Below, piece after piece: positions 8,901 through 18,856 of a stretch of DNA of 64,000 bases. Within the stretch, counting starts at the first letter, position 1. Each line of letters starts with the position of its first letter. The notes under the pieces were generated by a model. That model saw only the letters and a program-made list of their open reading frames with translations. It searched no databases and was not told where the DNA came from. Origin of the DNA: Kluyvera cryocrescens NBRC 102467. Its GTDB lineage: Bacteria; Pseudomonadota; Gammaproteobacteria; Enterobacterales; Enterobacteriaceae. Position numbers and translations under genes: made by a program. The stretch covers positions 62,001 through 126,000 of the forward strand of contig NZ_BCTM01000014.1 in assembly GCF_001571285.1 (NCBI RefSeq). The letters run 5' to 3'.

Positions 8901-10445
8901 TTAGAGAACCGCTTCAACGGCTTCTCGCATTTTTTTGACATGCAGCCCGTAGACCACCTGAACGTTATTACCTTGCTTGATGATGCCTTTGGCACCGGTC
9001 GCTTTAAGCTGCGGCTCGTTAATCTGCGCTACGTCTTTGACCGTGACGCGCAGTCGGGTGTAGCAGTTATCCACCACCTCAATGTTGTCGCGACCGCCAA
9101 GCCCTTCAATGATGGTTGCGCCTAACCCATCGTTATTGCCCTTCGCCTGATACTCCTGCTTGCTGTAGAGCTTCGTCTGCTGGTCGTCCTCTTCGCGGCC
9201 CGGCGTATTCATGTCAAAGCGCAGGATCAGGAAGCGGAAGATGACGAAGTAGAGCGCGAACATGATTAGCCCCACCACGATGTACATTGGCCAGTTGGAT
9301 TTGGTGGTGCCCAGCGGCAGGTTGTAGAGGATGAAATCGATAATGCCGTTGGCACCGATAGCGTGAACGCCGAACAGGGAGAACAGCATCATGCCAATAC
9401 CGGTCAGCACCGCATGCACCACAAACAGCAGCGGGGCGACGAACAGGAAAGAGAACTCAATAGGCTCCGTTACCCCGACCAGCATAGAGGTCAGTGCGGC
9501 TGGGATCAGAATGGCTTTTGCTGCCGCCTTTCGTTCCGGTTTGGCGGTGACGTACATCGCCAACGCGGCGGCCGGCAGGCCGAACATTTTGCTGATGCCG
9601 CGTGCGTCCCACACCACCGTATGACTTAACTGCGTGACGCTGGGACAGGCCATCTCGGCGAAATAGATGTTACGCGCGCCCTGGTACAGCGTGCCGCATA
9701 CCTCTTGTGAACCTCCGAGCTCGGTGTAGAGGAAGGGGGTATAGACCAAATGATGCAGACCGGTGGGGACCAGAATACGTTCCAGGAAACCGTAAATGGC
9801 GACGCCGAAAGGGCCAGAGCCTTTGATCGCCAGCGCCAGTGCGCTGATACCGTGCTGTGCCCACGGCCACAGTTCGCTCATGACTACGCCGAGCACAATT
9901 GCCACCGGCAGGATAATTATGGTGACAAAGCAGTGGCCGGAGTAAATCGCCATCGCGCCGGAGAACTGCACGCCGGAGTAGCGGTTATACAGATAGCCGG
10001 TGAGCGCGCCGGTCAGGATCCCTGCAAAGACGCCCATCTCCAGCACCTGCACGCCCAGCACCATGCTTTGTCCTGCGGTGCGCATCTGGTCAGCCGGAGC
10101 CAGTTCGCCTTGCAGCTGCAGCGTAACGTTCATGGCGTTGATAAACACGATAAAGGTCACCAGCCCCAGCAGGGCGGCGTAGCCTTTGTCACGAGCGGCA
10201 AGGCCGATAGGGATACCGACGGCAAAAATCATCGCCAGGTTGACCAGCAGCGACACCGCCGATTTGGCAATCAGCTGCCCGAGGTTTTGCACCGCCGGAT
10301 AGCCCAGCACGTGAATATATTCGGCTAGGCTGCCGTTACCCAGCACGTTACCAAAAGCGATAAACAGGCCGACAATAGGCAGGATCAGCACCGGTCCGTA
10401 AAGCGACTTGCCAAAATTTTGTAGGGCATTAACGGCTCTTTTCAT
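8901..10445 (-). CDS. PTS EIICB permease, alpha-glucoside type
   Basis: A 514-residue glucose-superfamily PTS permease that imports and phosphorylates its sugar. The EIIC part has multiple membrane segments and the GVTEPIEFSFLFVAP loop. The EIIB domain carries its phosphorylation site at Cys461 in NCYTRLRV. There is no fused EIIA, so a general EIIA such as Crr must donate phosphate. ATG 10445 has GGAG at good spacing; the TTG four codons upstream is less likely. It is first in the operon with the GH4 enzyme, which supports an alpha-glucoside substrate. Confidence 0.92.
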   Translation of the reverse strand: MKRAVNALQNFGKSLYGPVLILPIVGLFIAFGNVLGNGSLAEYIHVLGYPAVQNLGQLIAKSAVSLLVNLAMIFAVGIPIGLAARDKGYAALLGLVTFIVFINAMNVTLQLQGELAPADQMRTAGQSMVLGVQVLEMGVFAGILTGALTGYLYNRYSGVQFSGAMAIYSGHCFVTIIILPVAIVLGVVMSELWPWAQHGISALALAIKGSGPFGVAIYGFLERILVPTGLHHLVYTPFLYTELGGSQEVCGTLYQGARNIYFAEMACPSVTQLSHTVVWDARGISKMFGLPAAALAMYVTAKPERKAAAKAILIPAALTSMLVGVTEPIEFSFLFVAPLLFVVHAVLTGIGMMLFSLFGVHAIGANGIIDFILYNLPLGTTKSNWPMYIVVGLIMFALYFVIFRFLILRFDMNTPGREEDDQQTKLYSKQEYQAKGNNDGLGATIIEGLGGRDNIEVVDNCYTRLRVTVKDVAQINEPQLKATGAKGIIKQGNNVQVVYGLHVKKMREAVEAVL

Positions 10446-10457
10446 TCTGTTCTCCAA

Positions 10458-10719
10458 ATTTTGAACCGCATCGATAAGAGGATAAGACCCGCTGACGGTA
10501 GCAGCACTCCGCTAAGTTAATCTAGCTATCTTATTGTTTTAAAAACAAAGTACGCTCAACGTCACATGTTACGTTATGACCTGTGATCGCAGTAACATCG
10601 CGGGCAGATGGAGAGTAGGAAGGGATTTTTGGGAGTTTAACGACTACTGGCGGGCTACGGCCTCAGGCATAATACTGTGTTGACCACACAATCAGACATC
10701 ACCAGTCAGAGGTTACAGG
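10458..10719. promoter_or_regulatory. Divergent control region, alpha-glucoside operon / yfhM
   Basis: This 262-base gap separates two divergent genes. TGTGATCGCAGTAACA (10582-10597) resembles a CRP site (TGTGA-N6-TCACA, one mismatch). Overlapping it, ATGTTAC (10566-10572) and GTAACAT (10592-10598) form a perfect 7-bp inverted repeat with a 19-base spacer, a possible operator for the RpiR-type regulator. A CATAAT at 10668-10673 could be a -10 for yfhM, but I see no matching -35. Confidence 0.45.
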
Positions 10720-13700
10720 ATGAAACCCTTTCGTTTGGCCACGCTAGCCCTCGCGCTGGCAATGACGTTCACGCTGGCGGGTTGCGACAATAACAACGAC
10801 GACAAGCCGACCGTTTCCGCTACGCCGAGCAATACTGACGGCGCAAAAAACCATAATGCCGCAGCGAAAGCGGATGCCGCCACGCTGGAAAAACTGGCTC
10901 AGCAAAGCCAGGGAAAATCCCTTTCGCTCCTTGACGCATCTGAAGTTCAGCTGGATGGTGCGGCGACGCTGGTGCTCACCTTCTCGATTGCACTTAATCC
11001 CGATCAGGACTTCAGCAAAACGGTCCACGTGGTGGATAAAAAGAGCGGCAAGGTCGATGGTGCCTGGGAGTTGTCACCCAATCTTAAAGAGCTGCGCTTA
11101 CGCCATCTTGAACCGAAACGTGACCTGATTGTGACGGTTGACCCGCAGCTGGTGGCGTTGAACAAAGCCACCTTTGGCACCAGCGTTGAGAAAACGCTGA
11201 CCACTCGCGATATTGCGCCGAGCGTAGGCTTTGCGAGCCGCGGTTCGCTGCTGCCAGGCAAAGTCATTGAAGGGCTGCCGGTGATGGTGCTTAACGTGCC
11301 GCACGTTGACGTCAACTTCTTCCGCGTTAAGCCCGAAGCGCTGGCGGCATTTGTCAGCCAGTGGGAATACCGCAGCTCGCTAAGCAATTGGGAATCGGAC
11401 GAACTGCTGAAAATGGCCGATCTGGTCTATACCGGCCGCTTCGATCTTAACCCAGTGCGCAATACGCGGGAAAAACTGCTGCTCCCGCTGAAGGACATTA
11501 CGCCTTTACAACAGTCCGGGGTCTATATCGCGGTCATGAATCCGGCCGGACAGTACAGCTATAGCAATGCTGCCACGCTGTTCACCCTCAGCGATGTTGG
11601 TGTCTCCCTGCACCGTTATCACGACCAGTTGGATGTCTTCACCCAGAGCCTGGAAAACGGCGCTGCGCAGTCAGCCGTGGAGTTAACGCTGCTGAACGAC
11701 AAAGGGCAAACGCTGGCGCAGGCAACCAGCGATGGCAAAGGCCACGCCGCGCTGAAAACTGATAAAGAAGCGGCACTCCTGCTGGCGCGTAAAGAGGGAC
11801 AAACTACGCTTCTCGATCTCAAACAGCCCGCGCTGGATCTGGCCGAGTTCGATATTGCCGGTGCGCCGGGCTATCGTAAACAGTTCTTCATGTTTGGCCC
11901 GCGCGATCTCTATCGTCCGGGAGAAATGGTGATATTGAACGGCTTGCTGCGCGACAGCGACGGTAAACCGTTACCCGACCAGCCGGTGAAGCTCGATGTG
12001 GTGAAACCCGATGGCACGGTAGTCCGCAGCGTCGTGAGCCAGCCGGTCAACGGCCTGTACCAGCTTAACTGGGCGCTAGACAGCGGGGCGGAGACCGGGA
12101 TGTGGCACATTCGTGCCAATACCGGCGATAACCAGCCGCAGGAGTGGGATTTCCACGTTGAAGATTTTATGCCGGAACGGATGGCGCTGAACATCACGCC
12201 GCAGGCCGCACCGCTGGCGCCGGATGATGACGTAAAATTCAGCGTGGTGGGCTATTACCTCTACGGCGCTCCGGCCAACGGCAACAGCCTACAGGGCAAA
12301 CTGTTCTTACGTCCGCTGCGCGATGCCGTGGCGGCGCTACCGGGCTTCCAGTTTGGTGATATCGCTCAGGAAAATATCAGCCGTAGCCTTGATGAAATGA
12401 ACCTGACGCTGGACGACAAAGGGCACGGCGAAGTGACCACCGCCAGCCAGTGGCAGGAAACCCACTCACCGCTGCAGGTGATTTTACAAGCCAGCCTGCT
12501 GGAATCGGGCGGTCGCCCGGTGACCCGCCGAGCAACTCAGGCCATTTGGCCTGCCGCCGAACTGCCGGGGATCCGTCCGCAGTTTGCCAGCAAAGCGGTG
12601 TATGACTACCGTACCGACACCACCGTTAACCAGCCGATTGTGGATGAAAATGGACAGGCCGCATTTGATATCGTTTACAGCAATGCGCAGGGCGATAAAA
12701 AAGCGGTATCCGGCCTGCAGGTACGGCTGATCCGCGAGCGCCGTGACTATTACTGGAACTGGTCGGAAGGCGATGGCTGGCAGTCTCGCTTTGATCAAAA
12801 AGATCTGGTGGAAGGCGAAGAAACGCTGGATCTGAAAACCGATGAAACCGGAAAGGTCAGCTTCCCGGTGGAGTGGGGGGCTTATCGTCTGGAGGTGAAA
12901 GCGCCAAACGATGCGGTCAGCAGCGTGCGCTTCTGGGCGGGTTATAGCTGGCAGGATAACAGCGATGGCAGCGGTGCTGCGCGTCCCGATCGCGTGACGC
13001 TGAAACTGGATAAACCGAACTACCAGCCAGGCGACACCATCAAGCTGCACGTTGCCGCCCCGGCGGCAGGTAAAGGTTATGCCATGGTGGAATCCAGCGA
13101 AGGGCCGCTGTGGTGGCAGGAAATTGACGTCCCGGAAAAGGGGCTGGATCTGACTATTCCGGTGGATAAAAGCTGGAACCGCCATGATCTCTATCTGAGT
13201 ACGCTGGTGGTCCGTCCGGGCGATAAATCGCGTTCTGCAACGCCGAAGCGGGCCGTGGGAGTCCTTCACCTACCGCTGGGCGATGAACAGCGTCGATTGA
13301 ATGTTGCGCTCGATGCGCCGCAGAAAATGCGGCCAAACCAACCGCTGACCGTCAAAGTGAAGGTCAATCGCAAAGACGGCGCAGCGCCGAAACAGGTTAA
13401 CGTTCTGCTGTCGGCGGTTGACAGCGGGGTTCTCAATATTACCGATTACACCACGCCGGACCCGTGGCAGGCCTTCTTTGGCCAGAAACGCTATGGCGCG
13501 GATATCTACGATATTTACGGTCAGGTGATTGAAGGCGAAGGGCGACTTGCCAGCCTGCGCTTTGGCGGTGATGGCGATGAGCTTAACCGCGGCGGGAAAC
13601 CGCCGGTCAACCACGTCACCATTATCGCCCAGCAGGCGCAGCCGGTGACCCTTGATGACAACGGCGAAGGCACAATAATGATGCCGATCGGCGATTTTAA

Positions 13701-15681
13701 CGGCGAACTGCGGGTGATGGCGCAGGCATGGACGACGGAGGATTTCGGCAGCAGCGAGGATAAAGTGGTGGTGGCGGCACCGGTTGTCGCCGAGCTGAAT
13801 ACGCCTCGCTTTATGGCCAGCGGCGACAGCGCCCGCCTGACGCTTGATGTCACCAACCTGACTGACCAGCCGCAGACCCTTACGGTGCAAATTGCCGCCA
13901 GCGGCCTGATGCAGCTAAACGGCGCTCAGCCATCGCCGCTGAAACTGGATCCTGGCGTCCGCAGTACGCTGTTTGTCCCGGTTAGCGCGGGTGAGGGTTA
14001 TGGCGAGGGGGATGTCAGCGTGACCGTATCGGGTGTCAACCTGCCGGGCGAAACGTTGGCGGATTTGCATAAGCAGTGGAAAATTGGCGTCCGCCCAGCC
14101 TTCCCGGCCCAGACGGTGAGCCTTGGTGCGGTGCTGCAGCCGGGGGAGCGCTGGAGCCTTCCTGCCAATCAGATTGCGGAATTTTCACCGGCCACGCTGC
14201 AGGGGCAACTCCTGCTGAGTGGCAAACCGCCGCTCAATCTCGCTCGTTATATTCGTGAACTGAAAGCCTATCCATACGGTTGTCTGGAGCAGACCGCCAG
14301 CGGACTCTTCCCGCAGCTTTATACCAATGCTGAGCAGTTGAAAGCGCTGGGTATTGTCGGCGATAGCGATGACAAGCGGCGCGCTGCCGTGGATATTGGC
14401 ATTTCGCGTCTGCTGCAAATGCAAAAGGATAACGGTGGCTTTGGCCTGTGGGATAAAGACGGCCCGGAAGAGTACTGGTTGACGGCTTACGTCATGGACT
14501 TCCTGGTGCGTGCAGGCGAGCAGGGTTACAGCGTGCCGGCCGAAGCGATTAACAAAGGCAACAACCGAATGCTGCGCTATCTGCAGGAGCCGGGGCTGAT
14601 GAGCGTTCGTTATACCGACGACACCGCGGCCAGCCGCTTTGCCATTCAGGCATACGCAGGCCTGGTACTGGCGCGGCAGCAAAAAGCACCGCTTGGTGCA
14701 CTGCGCGAGCTGTGGGAGCGTCGTGAACAGGTGCGTTCTGGTTTGCCGTTGATGCAACTGGGTATCGCACTTAAAGCCATGGGGGACGCCCCGCGTAGCC
14801 AGCAGGCTGTGCAACTGGCGCTGACCACCAAACGTTCCGAACAGCCGCGCTGGCTGGCGGACTACGGTAGCGACTTGCGCGACAATGCGTTAATGCTCTC
14901 TCTGCTTGAGGAGAACAAACTGCTGCCGGATGCGCAAAATACGCTGCTGCAAACCCTCTCGGAGGAAGCGTTTAGTGAGCGCTGGCTGTCAACGCAGGAA
15001 AACAACGCCTTGTTCCTGGCGGCCAAAGGGTTGCTGAGTCTGCCGGGTAACTGGCAGGCGCAGACGTCGCTGGAAACGCAGCCGCTGCAGGGCGACAAAT
15101 CTCTGACGCGCAATCTGGATGCGGATCAGCTTTCGGTACTGCAGGTGACCAACAAAGGTGAACAGCCATTGTGGCTACGCCTTGATAGCAGCGGCTATCC
15201 AAACAGCGCCCCTGCGCCGGCAAGTAACGTTTTGCATATTGAACGCCAGTTCCTGGGGACCGATGGGCAAAGCAAATCGCTCTCCTCGCTGCGTAGCGGT
15301 GATTTGCTGCTGGTGAAGCTGGAAGTGAAAGCCAGCCAGAACGTGCCGGATGCCCTGGTCGTCGACATGCTGCCGGCGGGGCTGGAGCTGGAGAACCAAA
15401 ACCTGGCCAACAGCAGCGCCAATCTGCAGGATAATGGCACGGCGGTACAGGAGTGGCTCAATCAGATGCAGCAGGCGGATATCCAACATATGGAATTCCG
15501 TGACGATCGCTTTGTGGCGGCCGTTGCGCTTAACGCCGATCGGCCGCTGACGCTGGTGTATCTGGCGCGCGCGGTGATGCCGGGTGCTTACCATGTACCG
15601 CCGTCGCAGGTTGAATCAATGTATGTTCCAGGCTGGCGCGCAACGGGTGCGGCTGACGATATGCTGATTGTCGTTCCGTAA
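10720..15681 (+). CDS. yfhM: YfhM, bacterial alpha-2-macroglobulin lipoprotein
   Basis: A 1653-residue lipoprotein thought to trap attacking proteases in the periplasm. The signal peptide ends in lipobox LAGC with Cys22 lipidated. The +2 residue is Asp, which predicts retention in the inner membrane. The thioester motif CLEQ begins at Cys1188, in PYGCLEQTASG; this residue forms the covalent trap. Macroglobulin domains fill the N-terminal two thirds, and the thioester and C-terminal domains follow. pbpC starts one base after its stop, the usual yfhM-pbpC pairing, which links protease defence with repair of the peptidoglycan. Confidence 0.95.
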   Translation: MKPFRLATLALALAMTFTLAGCDNNNDDKPTVSATPSNTDGAKNHNAAAKADAATLEKLAQQSQGKSLSLLDASEVQLDGAATLVLTFSIALNPDQDFSKTVHVVDKKSGKVDGAWELSPNLKELRLRHLEPKRDLIVTVDPQLVALNKATFGTSVEKTLTTRDIAPSVGFASRGSLLPGKVIEGLPVMVLNVPHVDVNFFRVKPEALAAFVSQWEYRSSLSNWESDELLKMADLVYTGRFDLNPVRNTREKLLLPLKDITPLQQSGVYIAVMNPAGQYSYSNAATLFTLSDVGVSLHRYHDQLDVFTQSLENGAAQSAVELTLLNDKGQTLAQATSDGKGHAALKTDKEAALLLARKEGQTTLLDLKQPALDLAEFDIAGAPGYRKQFFMFGPRDLYRPGEMVILNGLLRDSDGKPLPDQPVKLDVVKPDGTVVRSVVSQPVNGLYQLNWALDSGAETGMWHIRANTGDNQPQEWDFHVEDFMPERMALNITPQAAPLAPDDDVKFSVVGYYLYGAPANGNSLQGKLFLRPLRDAVAALPGFQFGDIAQENISRSLDEMNLTLDDKGHGEVTTASQWQETHSPLQVILQASLLESGGRPVTRRATQAIWPAAELPGIRPQFASKAVYDYRTDTTVNQPIVDENGQAAFDIVYSNAQGDKKAVSGLQVRLIRERRDYYWNWSEGDGWQSRFDQKDLVEGEETLDLKTDETGKVSFPVEWGAYRLEVKAPNDAVSSVRFWAGYSWQDNSDGSGAARPDRVTLKLDKPNYQPGDTIKLHVAAPAAGKGYAMVESSEGPLWWQEIDVPEKGLDLTIPVDKSWNRHDLYLSTLVVRPGDKSRSATPKRAVGVLHLPLGDEQRRLNVALDAPQKMRPNQPLTVKVKVNRKDGAAPKQVNVLLSAVDSGVLNITDYTTPDPWQAFFGQKRYGADIYDIYGQVIEGEGRLASLRFGGDGDELNRGGKPPVNHVTIIAQQAQPVTLDDNGEGTIMMPIGDFNGELRVMAQAWTTEDFGSSEDKVVVAAPVVAELNTPRFMASGDSARLTLDVTNLTDQPQTLTVQIAASGLMQLNGAQPSPLKLDPGVRSTLFVPVSAGEGYGEGDVSVTVSGVNLPGETLADLHKQWKIGVRPAFPAQTVSLGAVLQPGERWSLPANQIAEFSPATLQGQLLLSGKPPLNLARYIRELKAYPYGCLEQTASGLFPQLYTNAEQLKALGIVGDSDDKRRAAVDIGISRLLQMQKDNGGFGLWDKDGPEEYWLTAYVMDFLVRAGEQGYSVPAEAINKGNNRMLRYLQEPGLMSVRYTDDTAASRFAIQAYAGLVLARQQKAPLGALRELWERREQVRSGLPLMQLGIALKAMGDAPRSQQAVQLALTTKRSEQPRWLADYGSDLRDNALMLSLLEENKLLPDAQNTLLQTLSEEAFSERWLSTQENNALFLAAKGLLSLPGNWQAQTSLETQPLQGDKSLTRNLDADQLSVLQVTNKGEQPLWLRLDSSGYPNSAPAPASNVLHIERQFLGTDGQSKSLSSLRSGDLLLVKLEVKASQNVPDALVVDMLPAGLELENQNLANSSANLQDNGTAVQEWLNQMQQADIQHMEFRDDRFVAAVALNADRPLTLVYLARAVMPGAYHVPPSQVESMYVPGWRATGAADDMLIVVP

Positions 15682-15682
15682 G

Positions 15683-18001
15683 ATGCGGTTTGGTTGCTTT
15701 AAACACCGCGGCTGGCGCTGGCTGGCCGCCGCGGTGGTGCTTTTGGGCACCAGTATTGTGCTGGCGGATAGGCTTTGGCCGCTGCCGCTGCACGAAGTGA
15801 CGCCAGCGCGCGTGGTGGTTGCTGAGGACGGCAGCCCGCTGTGGCGTTTTGCCGACGCCGAAGGAATTTGGCGATATCCGGTCACCATCGAGGAGGTTTC
15901 TCCCCGCTACCTCGAGGCGCTGATCCAGTATGAAGATCGCTGGTTCTGGGATCATCCAGGGGTGAATCCATTCTCGATTGTGCGTGCGGCCTGGCAGGAT
16001 CTGACGGCCGGCCGGGTGGTGTCTGGTGGCAGCACCCTCACCATGCAGGTGGCGCGACTGCTCGATCCGCATCCTCGAACCTTTGGTGGTAAAGTTCGCC
16101 AGCTCTGGCGCGCCTTCCAGCTGGAGTGGCATCTCTCAAAGCGTGATATTCTTACTCTCTATCTCAATCGTGCGCCGTATGGCGGCACGCTGCAGGGCAT
16201 CGGTGCCGCTAGCTGGGCATATCTGGGGAAACCTCCGGCCCAGCTCAGCTATGCCGATGCCGCCTTATTGGCGGTATTGCCGCAGGCGCCCAGCCGCCTG
16301 CGACCGGATCGTTGGCCGGAGCGCGCGCAGGCGGCACGCAATAAAGTGCTCGACCGTATGCTTACCCAGCAGGTGTGGACAGCCAAGGTCGTGAACGAGG
16401 CCAAAGAAGAGGCCGTCTGGTTATTCCCCCGGCAAATGCCGCAGTTGGCACCGCTGTTCTCGCGGCAGATGCTGGCGCGCAGCCGGGACGAGAAAGTGGT
16501 GACCACGCTGGATGCCGGGCTTCAGCGTCAGCTGGAAGAGCTAGCGATGAGCTGGAAATCGCGCCTGCCGCCGCGCAGTTCGCTGGCCATGCTGGTGGTG
16601 GATAATCGTGACATGAAAGTGCGCGGCTGGGTTGGCTCGGCCGACATTGCCGACGACAGCCGATTTGGTCACGTGGATATGGTGACCGCAATCCGCTCGC
16701 CGGGATCCGTACTAAAGCCGTTTTTATACGGTATGGCGCTTGATAATGCGCTAATCCATCCGGCGTCGCTGCTGCAGGACGTGCCGAGAAAGGTCGGCGA
16801 CTATCGGCCCGGTAACTTTGACAGTGGTTTTCACGGCCCGGTAAGCATGAGTGAAGCGCTGGTGCGTTCACTTAACCTGCCCGCGGTACAGATTCTTGAT
16901 GCCTACGGCCCGAAACAGTTTGCTGCGCGTCTACGAAATGCGGGGCTGCCGCTGATTTTACCCGCCGGCGCAGAGCCTAATTTGTCGTTGATTCTTGGCG
17001 GTGCCGGGGCTCGACTGGCGGATATTACGGCGGCTTATAGCGCGCTCGCCCGCCATGGGAAGGTCGGCAAATTGCGGATGCTGGCACGCGATCCGCTGGT
17101 GGAACGCCCGCTGCTTTCGCCCGGCTCCGCGTGGATCATCCGGCGTATTCTGGCCGGAGAAGCGCAGCCACTGCCGGACGACTCGCTGCCGCAGGTGGTG
17201 CCGCTGGCGTGGAAAACCGGCACCAGCTACGGCTACCGAGACGCGTGGGCGATTGGCGTTAATGCCCGCTACAGTATCGGCATCTGGACCGGGAGACCGG
17301 ACGGCACGCCGGTAGCCGGGCAGTTTGGCTTTGCTAGCGCAATACCGCTGCTCAATCAGGTCAGTAATCTGCTGCTTTCGGGAGCCGCACGCCGGCAGGA
17401 GGAACGCGATCCCCGGCCGTCATCGGTTAGTACCGCCGAGATTTGCTGGCCCGGTGGTCAACCGCTGCCGGCGGGTGACAGCAACTGCCGTCGTCGCTTG
17501 TCAACCTGGGTGTTGGACAACGGCCTGCCGCCGACGCTACTGCTGCCAGGACAAGAAGGTGTGCAGGGCATACATTTCCCTCTTTGGTTAGATAAATCAG
17601 GCCTGCGGGTGGCGGCAGACTGTCCGGATGCGCGCGAGGTGAGTATGGACGTCTGGCCGCTGCCGCTGGAGCCCTGGCTGCCGGCGGGAGAACGCAGGGC
17701 GGTAAGGCTGCCGGCCGCTTCGCCGCAATGCCCGCCGCGGCAGTTACAAAATGCTGCTCCGCTGATGCTTACGGGGATCCGCGAAGATGCGGTGATCCGT
17801 CGTTTACCGGGAGAAGCGAGCGCGAAGGTGGTGCTACAGGCAAGCGGAGGCGAAGGGCAGCGCTGGTGGTTTGTGAATGGTGAGCCTCAGCGCAGTGCTG
17901 GTAACCAACTGACGTTAGGGCTTGAAACCGTGGGGCGCTATCAGCTGGTCGTGATGGATGAGGCCGGACAGATGGCAGTGGTGAATTTTACCTTGCAGTA
18001 A
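15683..18001 (+). CDS. pbpC: Penicillin-binding protein 1C
   Basis: A 772-residue bifunctional class A-like PBP. An N-terminal membrane anchor (about residues 14-30) is followed by the GT51 glycosyltransferase domain (YEDRWFWDHPG with the catalytic Glu near 84; SGGSTLTMQVAR). The transpeptidase domain has catalytic Ser342 in SPGSVLKP and the KTGTS motif. A C-terminal BiPBP_C domain follows. ATG 15683 overlaps nothing and lies one base after yfhM; a TTG five codons earlier lies within yfhM. No clear ribosome binding site is seen, so translation is probably coupled to yfhM. Confidence 0.95.
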   Translation: MRFGCFKHRGWRWLAAAVVLLGTSIVLADRLWPLPLHEVTPARVVVAEDGSPLWRFADAEGIWRYPVTIEEVSPRYLEALIQYEDRWFWDHPGVNPFSIVRAAWQDLTAGRVVSGGSTLTMQVARLLDPHPRTFGGKVRQLWRAFQLEWHLSKRDILTLYLNRAPYGGTLQGIGAASWAYLGKPPAQLSYADAALLAVLPQAPSRLRPDRWPERAQAARNKVLDRMLTQQVWTAKVVNEAKEEAVWLFPRQMPQLAPLFSRQMLARSRDEKVVTTLDAGLQRQLEELAMSWKSRLPPRSSLAMLVVDNRDMKVRGWVGSADIADDSRFGHVDMVTAIRSPGSVLKPFLYGMALDNALIHPASLLQDVPRKVGDYRPGNFDSGFHGPVSMSEALVRSLNLPAVQILDAYGPKQFAARLRNAGLPLILPAGAEPNLSLILGGAGARLADITAAYSALARHGKVGKLRMLARDPLVERPLLSPGSAWIIRRILAGEAQPLPDDSLPQVVPLAWKTGTSYGYRDAWAIGVNARYSIGIWTGRPDGTPVAGQFGFASAIPLLNQVSNLLLSGAARRQEERDPRPSSVSTAEICWPGGQPLPAGDSNCRRRLSTWVLDNGLPPTLLLPGQEGVQGIHFPLWLDKSGLRVAADCPDAREVSMDVWPLPLEPWLPAGERRAVRLPAASPQCPPRQLQNAAPLMLTGIREDAVIRRLPGEASAKVVLQASGGEGQRWWFVNGEPQRSAGNQLTLGLETVGRYQLVVMDEAGQMAVVNFTLQ

Positions 18002-18160
18002 CGAAGAACAGCGCAACTGCCTGCTCTGCGCTGCGGGAAATAATCTCATCGGCAAACGTCGTGCCATTTGTCATGTCGAAGTACGAAGGGGATAGGCAAA
18101 TTTGTTACACAATGTGTTGCTTAAAAGTGTTTTATTTTAAAAAAATGTTACCTTCATCCA

Positions 18161-18189
18161 TAGGCAAGGGCGCAACGGGTCATTATAAT
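18161..18189 (+). promoter_or_regulatory. Putative sigma-70 promoter of ndk
   Basis: A perfect -10 TATAAT (18184-18189) lies 17 bases after TAGGCA (18161-18166), a four-of-six match to the -35 consensus. The start site would be near 18196, leaving a leader of about 60 bases before ndk. The rest of the 253-base gap is AT-rich with no other feature I can support. Confidence 0.65.
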
Positions 18190-18254
18190 CCGCGCCAGGT
18201 CATACAACCGCTGTATGCACGACAACAGAACAAATTTTATTATTAGAGGTAATC

Positions 18255-18686
18255 ATGGCAATTGAACGTACTTTTTCCATCATCAAGCCAAACGCGGTGG
18301 CAAAAAACGTTATTGGTAGCATCTTTGCTCGCTTTGAAGCAGCAGGGTTCAAAATCGTCGGCACCAAAATGCTGCACCTGACCGTTGAACAGGCTCGCGG
18401 TTTCTACGCTGAGCACGACGGTCGTCCATTCTTCGACGGTCTGGTTGAGTTCATGACTTCCGGCCCAATCGTGGTTTCCGTACTGGAAGGCGAAAACGCC
18501 GTTCAGCGCCACCGCGATCTGCTGGGTGCGACCAACCCAGATAACGCGCTGGCAGGCACCCTGCGTGCTGACTACGCGGACAGCTTCACCGAGAACGGTA
18601 CCCACGGTTCAGACTCCGTTGAATCTGCCGCGCGTGAAATCGCGTTCTTCTTCGCAGAAGGTGAAGTGTGCCCACGTACCCGCTAA
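18255..18686 (+). CDS. ndk: Nucleoside diphosphate kinase
   Basis: A 143-residue NDK that equilibrates nucleoside triphosphate pools by ping-pong transfer through a phosphohistidine. The active His117 lies in NGTHGSDS. Length equals E. coli Ndk. It has a good AGAGG site and its own promoter upstream, and a terminator follows about 75 bases downstream. Confidence 0.98.
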   Translation: MAIERTFSIIKPNAVAKNVIGSIFARFEAAGFKIVGTKMLHLTVEQARGFYAEHDGRPFFDGLVEFMTSGPIVVSVLEGENAVQRHRDLLGATNPDNALAGTLRADYADSFTENGTHGSDSVESAAREIAFFFAEGEVCPRTR

Positions 18687-18760
18687 GGGCACGTTTACAC
18701 TTTATTTAGCGATTGCCGCGTGCAGACGTGGCATCCATGCGCCAGAATTTGTACAATGCA

Positions 18761-18804
18761 GCGCCCCCGGACGAGCAGACCGCTTTCCTGGGGCGCTTCT
18801 TTTT
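18761..18804 (+). terminator. Intrinsic terminator downstream of ndk
   Basis: GCGCCCCCGG (18761-18770) pairs with CCTGGGGCGC (18787-18796) with one mismatch and a 16-base loop, and TTCTTTTT follows. The hairpin lies between ndk and rlmN, so rlmN probably has its own promoter. Confidence 0.8.
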
Positions 18805-18856
18805 ATCATTCACCCTCCAGGGGCCATAACGTGTAACAACGAGGCCGGAATAGAAA

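Noticed and set aside
10458-10719. RyfA-type small RNA between sseA and yfhM, as in E. coli
   Set aside because: I could not recognise a RyfA-like sequence here; the interval upstream of yfhM is now the control region of a sugar operon.
18061-18246. 61-codon frame upstream of ndk
   Set aside because: It covers the AT-rich ndk promoter and leader, has no ribosome binding site and no recognisable product.
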